Below, piece after piece: positions 56,936 through 64,000 of a DNA stretch of 64,000 nucleotides. The stretch's first letter is position 1; every line of letters starts with the position of its first letter. A program made the position numbers and the translations under genes. The notes under the pieces were generated by a model. That model was not told the origin of the DNA, did not search any database, and saw only the letters and a program-made list of their open reading frames with translations. Origin of the DNA: Ignelater luminosus (lineage: Eukaryota; Arthropoda; Insecta; Coleoptera; Elateridae); contig VTPC01000929.1 of assembly GCA_011009095.1 (NCBI GenBank), forward strand, positions 237,450-301,449. Direction: 5' to 3'.

Positions 56936-58369
56936 TGAGTTATAAAGAAATCTGCAAACAAAGATTTTGACATAATCATTGAAAGAATGACAGATTTATA
57001 ACCGATAGGAGGGTGGTAGTTTGAAAAAGTACAACAACATTTCTAAGTTTGTTTTATATCTTAAGCTTTAGAATATGTTTTGTATGCCATCTATAATATT
57101 AGACACATTTACTATTTTAGTTTTTAATATTAATGAGACTCAACTTAAATATCCTACGGCTTTTCTTTTGTTTTTGAAAATTATTAAACAGTTCTTTTGT
57201 ATCAAATCTGCCATGTAATGCTAATAGTTTCTGCTACGAAACGTGATGCTTAAATATAGTTTTAGAATAATAAATGATAAACTTGATAAATTGTTTAATT
57301 AGATAACATCTTACAAAAAAAAAAGGTATACTCTGTTCATAAATTAATGGCACTGGAAAAAAGTTTAAGAATAACGCTTAGGCAACCAATGACACCGCAA
57401 TATTAACTTACATAACTAACAATAAGTCCAATAGAAAGCGCTGCCATTTTCCGAAGCAGCATTGGTAGTTGTCAGCTGAATCTCATTAATTTATGAACCA
57501 AGTATGCGTAACTGCATAAATAGAGTAGACACGTGAGAGTAATTTTCATCTCTTGTTTTTCTAACTTACGCTTTCATGGCTTTAAAAGTAAATAAATATA
57601 TTTTTAAAAAGGCATTATTAATGCCAAGGGAAGAATTCATGTTTACAGTGTCACAGGTGAAAGTATGCAATAAACGCGGCAGTCAACGTGTTCATATACT
57701 TTATTTTTTTCTATGTGGAATATTAGAAAATAAATAATAATAATATAGTTATCCATTTCTTTAATAATCCACATATCCTAAAAAAGATTTAAATCCGGGT
57801 AGGTTATGAATTATGATTGACCAATAAAAAATGTCCATATGTTGTGGTTTTGTTTACTGAAATATTCATTTGTCGAAACAGTGGCTGTTACTACTTGTTA
57901 TAATAGAATATCATTAATCATACACAACTAGTTAATAACGTTGAATTTGATAAATTACTCTTAGAATAAACATCCTACTCACTTTACATGATTTGTCAAT
58001 TTAATTGAATTATTAATTTAGAAAAAAATTAATATGGCGATTATAAAAATACGGTAGGATTCACAAGGATATTATTAAAGAAAACCTCAAGGAGAATTTT
58101 CATTAATCAATCTGAAATTTCTCATGGAGCTTATCTCTTTGTAAGGTTAGTTAGCACAACTGACAGGCGATTGCCCCGAACGCTTTTTATATTTAATCCG
58201 CCCATAAAACATAGCAATAATTCTTAAATTAGCACAAATTTGTCTGTGCCGGTTTATAAATGATAACTGTTTCAGCGTTTCTCTTCATAATAATAAATTA
58301 TTATTGTTGGTATATTTTATTATTATTGGTTTTTTGATCTTTTAATTATATTACCAAATAGGTGTTAGA
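56936..58369. other. Lmpt intron 4, non-coding
   Basis: AT-rich. Nothing recognisable. Confidence 0.6.
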
Positions 58370-58730
58370 ATAGTTTTTCCACGTGAAAACTCTGTTCCGC
58401 ACCGTTTAAATAGCCATCTGTATTTTACAATGCACACGGCACTGTTATGGACCAAACGAATATTGCACACTTCTCGTCCTGGTGAAGTAAAATGTGCGTT
58501 AGGTCTAGTAAGAGCCAGCGGTGGCCAAACAAGGCGCGGCTCTCGGGTTGCACTTGGTGACGCTGTCCATTGCACCTGGAGGAACCGAACGAATAAGACC
58601 TCTTTTCTCTTTTTTTGATAATCCTTCCACTGTTATCATACCGCCACAAAATATTTTGTTTTTAATTGAAGGTGTTTTGGCAAGTTCGACAAACGGAGGA
58701 TGTCCATTGGAAAGTTTCTAACGAACTTAA
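58370..58730. other. CpG-richer island in Lmpt intron 4
   Basis: The segment is richer in G+C than the flanks, with an E-box CCACGTG at 58379-58385 and GGCGCGGCTCTCGG. Open frames of 62-74 codons exist on both strands, but none looks like a known protein. It could be an alternative promoter or first exon for a shorter Lmpt isoform, or a repeat fragment. No evidence decides. Confidence 0.25.
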
Positions 58731-60829
58731 AAAACGTTTCCAAGTTGTTTACTTTATAAATCTATTTGAATATTTCTTACTTATTTGCAATTTTAGTAGT
58801 TTGTATTGAAAACTTATTGAGATTCACTGACATACTATATAAATTTGAATTCGATTTAAATCAATTTATTCCTTTTAACAAACAACGTACCAGCATCTTT
58901 TTTTATTACAACAACTATATTATATTGATAGTTCATTGAAATTTTATTCATGCCGGTTAAAATGGCAGTTCAATCGTCACTAGTTTTCCTCAACCTACAA
59001 CTCGATTATTAGTGAGATTCTATTTATACACACGTACATACATTCAATAAAATTAAAAATCTGAAAACGGAAAATAATATTATGCAAATGATATTTTGAT
59101 GATTAATTTTCCCTAACTAGATTGAACACGTAATTGATTTTAAAATGTTTATGTTAATCATGCTTTAAAAATTTTATTGCAGCGCCTGTTAAAGTTAACC
59201 AAACATTAAGATACCGAATTGACACCTACATGGCCATTTTTGAGTCATTTTTTACATTTATTATGTCATGCCTGTTAATGTATGACTTAACGTTAATTTC
59301 ACTAAAATTGATAACATTTACAATTTACGCGAAAAAAATTGACAGACACGATTACAGTAACGTATTGATGAGGAGGTACATATATAAAAAAAGACCTCTC
59401 AAAAATAAATTAACAGAAAAAAAAACAGTAAAATGTGAATGTTTATAGTTTAACCTTTAAATTGTACAAAATGTAAATTTGTTACGTGGCTTTAAAATAT
59501 AGCTTATAAACAAGCGAATGGACTGTAGCCAAATCTTCAAACAATTGAGCTTTATTAAATATTTGTAAAGTTAAGATCCCAAGGATACAGCTGCGATTCT
59601 GAAAAGCTTTTTGTTGAAAACCAAGAAAACATTACATTTTTATGCAAATTCAAGAAATAGAGGTTATTCTTATTCTTTTGATTGTTCCAATTTTCTAATT
59701 TGCTTCTGGAAGTAGTAGATGTCAAGCTTCTTGCAGATGTTCCCAATAAATCATCTCAAATATTATCAACATAATGGAATTTTGTAGTTAAATTAATCAT
59801 GTAGGTGTAAAATGAGGTAATCGGTAATCCCTAACTGAATTTGGGACAAAAGCACCCACATATCCCAAATTTTGCAAGGTCGTCACAGTCAAATAAGTAG
59901 ATTTAATAATGATAATAATAACCTCATCTTGAATTTCACTTAAAATCCCACAGTAAAATTGATAATAAGGAAGGAATTAACAAAGCTACTTTTCTAAATT
60001 ATGCAACGATAATTTATTTTGGCGCTTCATTCAGTTTCCATCAACAATACTCAAGTGTAAAAAGAAAATAATTGTTATATAAATATAGTAGGCTCTGAAA
60101 GGTAGAAAACATTTGTTGAATTGTAAGATTTATAAGAAATTTTGACGTCATACTACTAGATTCGATTGAACTTCTATTTTTAATGTTCAGATTAGGATCC
60201 ATTTTGCGTCAAGCTATGTAGTACCTAGTATGTTCGTTGCTGTTAGAAACATTAATGATGTTTTCTTTTATAGTGAGAAATTCGTCATAACATCCGCTAA
60301 CCATTTTTTGTTTTTAGAAACATATTTGGATTCTATCCGTCATCTATTATATAATCGATTTTAAATCAATTGGCTTTTTTACTAATATGATAAACAGTTG
60401 TGACGTTTTTGAATTTCTTTTTCTTCGCCCACAAGATTTCATCGAATACCACACATTAAAATTCCAATAGAATCTTAAACCTGTTGGAGTATAAGATAGA
60501 TTTATAGATTATTTTGAATTTCGCCTAACAACTTTCATTAACATTGCGTTATTTGCAAAATGCAGTCACATTTGCTGGTACAAATGTTTCAAAAATAAAT
60601 TCTATTTGTTTTATTCCTTCGATTGGGAGCAAGGAATTCGGAGACTCCTCTTCACTTCAGAAAAGGAATTCTAGGAATGGTAAAGGTAAAGAGAAGATGC
60701 ACCACTCATTTATTAATTACTTGATCAAAGATGTTGGAATGTGTGTATGTATTTTCATTCGTTATTTATGACACCTTAACGTTCTGGCAGTTTTTCGGTC
60801 CGAAACTTGAAAAATCCGAACTTTTTGAC

Positions 60830-61200
60830 AAACCAATTATCGAATCAATTTTTTGAGTTTCTGTTCTGAACATTCTGAAGAACCAGGTAAATATAGTACG
60901 CTGATGCTCTTAGTCGAGCTCTTCAATGGTCGTGTCAAATTTGTAGGTCAGGTGTGGAGTCGAATGTTGTCGTACTGAAGGATCAGTGCGGGCATAATCA
61001 ATCTTTATGGATTAGAACTTCGAAAACAGTTGTTTATCCGTCATATCGAAATTGCTCTTCTTGAAGCATGCAGATAATTTTTGAGCAGTTTGGGAAATTT
61101 TAAGCGATTTACATCTTTGAGTTCACGAATGAACTCGTAGTATCAAACTTTCATAATCTTGGCTTTAATAGTAATCACAGTTAGCTTAAATGTGACGATC
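60830..61200 (-). pseudogene. Possible mariner transposase relic
   Basis: On the minus strand PALILQYDNIRLHT resembles the second catalytic block of mariner (LxHDNARPHT). The remaining blocks are not clear, and stops interrupt all frames. Confidence 0.25.
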
Positions 61201-61832
61201 TACGGTAAGTAATTAGGTTACAACTTATAACAGGCTTCTCAATACTCTCCTTGTCGTTAATCTACGACGCACTAAGAAACTATGGGAGGATAATCTACCA
61301 ACAATTGATTATCTTCTTGGACAAAACTGTACTTTTTATAAATAATTTTCAAGAACCTTAACAATTTTGACATTCAAGGTCTTGTTGATTCAAAAAATCA
61401 TTTGGGCCCTAGAAAGCTCAGTGAATAATATAATCTTATTATTAGTCTCCTACATTCATGATATATGGTATACGCAAGAGGTTCTCTCTCAGACTTATTA
61501 AAGTCAAGATCAAGATCAAAACTTTTGATATCGAAGCCAAGACTTGTATCGGTCTTGACTTTTGTGTAGTATCATTAGAAATCATAACATGAAGGCAGAT
61601 GTCTTCAAAATGATAATAAATATCATTTGGACGTAAAATATTTTTATCTATAAACAGTGGGAAGAACTGACGAAGATCGAGAAGGTCGAAATTAATACCT
61701 GGTTTCAAAGTCAAATCAACGATTTAGAGCACGATTTTCTTGTCAATCTTGAAAGTCTTTGAGATTACATTGAATTGTTCAAAACTCAACTAAAATCAAA
61801 GCTATCTGCTCGTCTGATATAGTTGCAGAGTA

Positions 61833-62585
61833 CAGTGTGGTCTGCTTTCGATGGAATTAAATGGATAACTTTCTTATTAGCGCAGATAAATGAATACGGC
61901 TTAGGTACTCGTGACTTCTTTTTTCATGCTTATTCCATTACCGTTTCCAAAAATAAGCTGCCGTTTTTTGTTTTTTTCCTAGAGAGAAAAAGTGAAAAAT
62001 GGCCGATTCCTTCAATTTGCAGTAACTCTTTTATTTTCGAAGCTAGAACAAAATCATCTTAGCATTGTTTGGGCATTTTTTACATGGAAAGTATAGTTGT
62101 AGACGGATATTTATAAATTTTATTTTTCAAACATCCCCACAAAAAGAAATCCAACGGATTTAAGTCGGGTGAGTGTGCTGACCATTTTATGGGTCTCTGC
62201 GTCTCCTTCCAGTTATTACATATAATTTGAAGCCATGATCAACTATACTTTCCATTTAAAAAATTCAACTTTGAGTTACAACGCAGTTATGGAAAGAGCT
62301 AGAAAAACAACGACTGACGGCATTGAATTCTACGTTAAAAAGTGCTTGAACAATGCTAAGATGATTTTGTTCTAGCTTCGAAGATAAAAGATTTACTGCA
62401 AATTGAAGGAGTCCGCCATTTTTCACGTTTTCTCTCTAGGGAAAAAACAAAAGACGGCAGCTTATTTCTGGCAACGGTAATGGAATAAGCATAAAAAAAG
62501 AGGTAAAGAGTACCTAAGCCGTTTTCATTTATCTGAGCTAATAAGAAAGTTACCCATTTAATCCCATCGAAATTGGACTACACTG
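61833..62585. mobile_element. Long-TIR TA-flanked element with internal transposase relic
   Basis: The left end is CAGTGTGGTCTGCTTTCGAT, and the right end is ATCGAAATTGGACTACACTG, with TA flanks. The inverted arms of about 240 bp include AAGCTAGAACAAAATCATC and its inverse. The central part carries a minus-strand fragment of a DDE/D transposase, so this is an internally deleted DNA transposon and not a random palindrome. Confidence 0.92.
62079..62225 (-). pseudogene. Tc/mariner-type transposase C-terminal fragment
   Basis: The minus strand reads NNWKETQRPIKWSAH, then SPDLNPLDFFLWGCLKNKIY. The SPDLNPxD/E-FFLWG-LK motif contains the third catalytic residue of IS630/Tc1/mariner transposases, here Asp, as in the DDxD subgroups. 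The frame is open for about 48 codons, but the upstream catalytic domain is missing. Confidence 0.85.
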
Positions 62586-64000
62586 TACAGCAGTAGAGTG
62601 TATTACATTTCTGCTGAGCTGAATTCTCACTGTTAAACAACACAAAAGACTTGAATATTCATCATTCAGTATCACTGTTGGGGCAAGAAATCCTTTTAAA
62701 CAATAGGGCCAGGTAAAACTAGAATGGACCTAGTAGCCAGTGCTATTGGCTCGACTATTACTAAGAATCGATTGAAAGATCAAGAACTCTTTATAATTTG
62801 AAGACAATCAAATGAATCTAAGATCTTTAGTGAAACACACGCTATTTAGCGAAATTAGATCAAGAAGAAAAAGGTTGTCAATTTTTATTTAAATGTTAAA
62901 TGCCGCAGTATGTCAAGGTACTGCGAGCAAGACAACAAATATTACGCAGAAATGGCCTGCTATGCAGTTCCTACTTTGTCTAATGCCAATCTATCTAATC
63001 TTGGTACATCTAAGTAGTGCCAATTCGTCTGGTAATCCATTCTGTCTAAAATTGAACTTAGATAAGCGCGAGCAATGGATCGAAATCATTTTTATCTATG
63101 AGGGACATTTCTGGAAAAACATAGATTTTTCAGGAACACACGGCGACTCGGTAAAGAAAACAAACCACAAACCTTTTGAAAATCCTATGTCACCATAAGA
63201 AAGAAATACGGGTGTCTCGCTTTGAAATAACCAAGAACATTTAAACGAAACTGACCCTTATAATACTCGATATGTACTCCAATACTTTTTCCTGAAGTGA
63301 AAAACGCTGAAAATACTCGTAGTACACAAAGAATTGAGAAACGCAGCTACACACTACACGCTATACGCAATGGCAAAGACAGTAGTGGTTTTTAAGGTTA
63401 TGTGTACCAATAATATTGTCTCCGTTTGTGGATCCCAATTTAATTAGCCCTCAGACTTCTTAGCCACAATTTACAAACCTACAAGTTAAACATCTGCAAA
63501 TACTTCGTAAAGTATCTATTTGCAGACTCCTACATAAACATGTTATTTCTTAAATGGAACGTATAACGGAGTAACTTCTTCATAGTTGGTTGTGGAATTT
63601 TCAACGAGTTTCTTATAAAAGGTGTGGCAAAACAAAACAATACTAGATTATGAGAAAACAATTGTTATTGTAACAGGAATAAAAAAGCAAACACTACAAC
63701 TTAATGACGAAAGAAGATTGAGAGAGCATAAACAAAGAAGTTAATTATAGAAATTCCAAATTAACCATGAACTATTTACTAATCAACTACGACCATCAGA
63801 GACATTAAGATCAGGGAAGACAGTAAAGATACATTCAGTCAAGGTCGTTAAACGAAAACAAAATATTAATAGATTTCAAAACAAAAGAGACATCCTGTAT
63901 TTTGCACATTATTGTGATAAATAATTTGTTGAAATCAAACAGACTATTTATGATAGGTATATTAATAAACAGTAAATGTTACTTTGACAAATGTTTATTA
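62586..64000. other. Lmpt intron 4, last part of window
   Basis: A 101-codon plus frame at 62893-63195 includes a hydrophobic segment (MQFLLCLMPIYLILVHLSSA) but no recognisable family, and its length is within what chance gives in a window this size. No LIM exon is present before the end. Confidence 0.5.

Noticed and set aside
62893-63198. 101-codon frame with a hydrophobic segment resembling a signal or membrane helix
   Set aside because: No homology is recognised, there is no flanking splice evidence, and the length is compatible with chance.
1-64000. CRISPR arrays, bacterial operons, defence systems, viral integrations
   Set aside because: There are no regularly spaced direct repeats, no prokaryotic gene organisation and no recognisable viral coding sequence. 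All larger repeats are explained by transposons or duplications.

Overview
The window is AT-rich, intron-dominated animal DNA, almost certainly from an insect. There are no bacterial operons or ribosome-binding sites. Coding signal is sparse and split by GT-AG introns, and the rest is a graveyard of transposable elements. The only host gene I can identify is the 5' part of a Limpet (Lmpt) orthologue on the + strand. Lmpt encodes a PET-LIM protein. The insect assignment rests on this Lmpt-type PET-LIM sequence (for example TARNEIALDI and ELLKPRC) and on the transposon types. I cannot name the order, although a beetle would fit.

Host gene: a CpG-richer promoter-like stretch near 29.05-29.62 kb precedes a proposed first coding exon (29896-30017). 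A 15.5 kb intron follows, then exon 2 (45525-45684, start of the PET domain), exon 3 (50114-50275, PET), a 57 bp intron, and exon 4 (50333-50614, end of PET plus LIM1). The reading phase is consistent across all junctions, giving 242 codons. The remaining LIM domains must lie beyond 64 kb, because I see no further LIM exon downstream.

Mobile DNA: three Tc1-like transposons keep both inverted termini and a decayed transposase (22.56-24.26, 47.73-48.88 and 55.17-56.73 kb). One of them seems to carry a spliceosomal intron inside the transposase frame. Several families of 0.7-0.9 kb elements with long inverted repeats, TA target sites and CAGTGTG/CAGGGTG-type ends lie at 6.2-7.1, 26.3-27.2, 32.5-33.2, 35.2-36.1, 37.9-38.8 and 61.8-62.6 kb, and a truncated copy lies at 4.7-5.2 kb. 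Two of them retain small minus-strand fragments of a Tc/mariner-type transposase, which points to their origin. Shorter hairpin MITEs lie at 21.46 and 41.97 kb. Minus-strand relics of non-LTR reverse transcriptases occur at 6.0, 19.8-20.4, 41.2 and 47.1-47.7 kb. A Penelope-like RT relic lies at about 48.9-49.1 kb.

Other structure: there is a diverged tandem duplication at 25.4-27.5 kb, with a third partial copy at 31.5 kb. One of its units is interrupted by a MITE while its sister preserves the empty site. A second diverged duplication lies at 8.5-9.25 kb. Two opposed tRNA-like sequences lie near 15.0-15.3 kb. A GC-richer block of unknown origin spans 39.06-40.3 kb, and there is a 10-base assembly gap at 26418-26427. 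I found no operon, CRISPR array or defence system. The unusual material is transposon biology inside and around a host gene.
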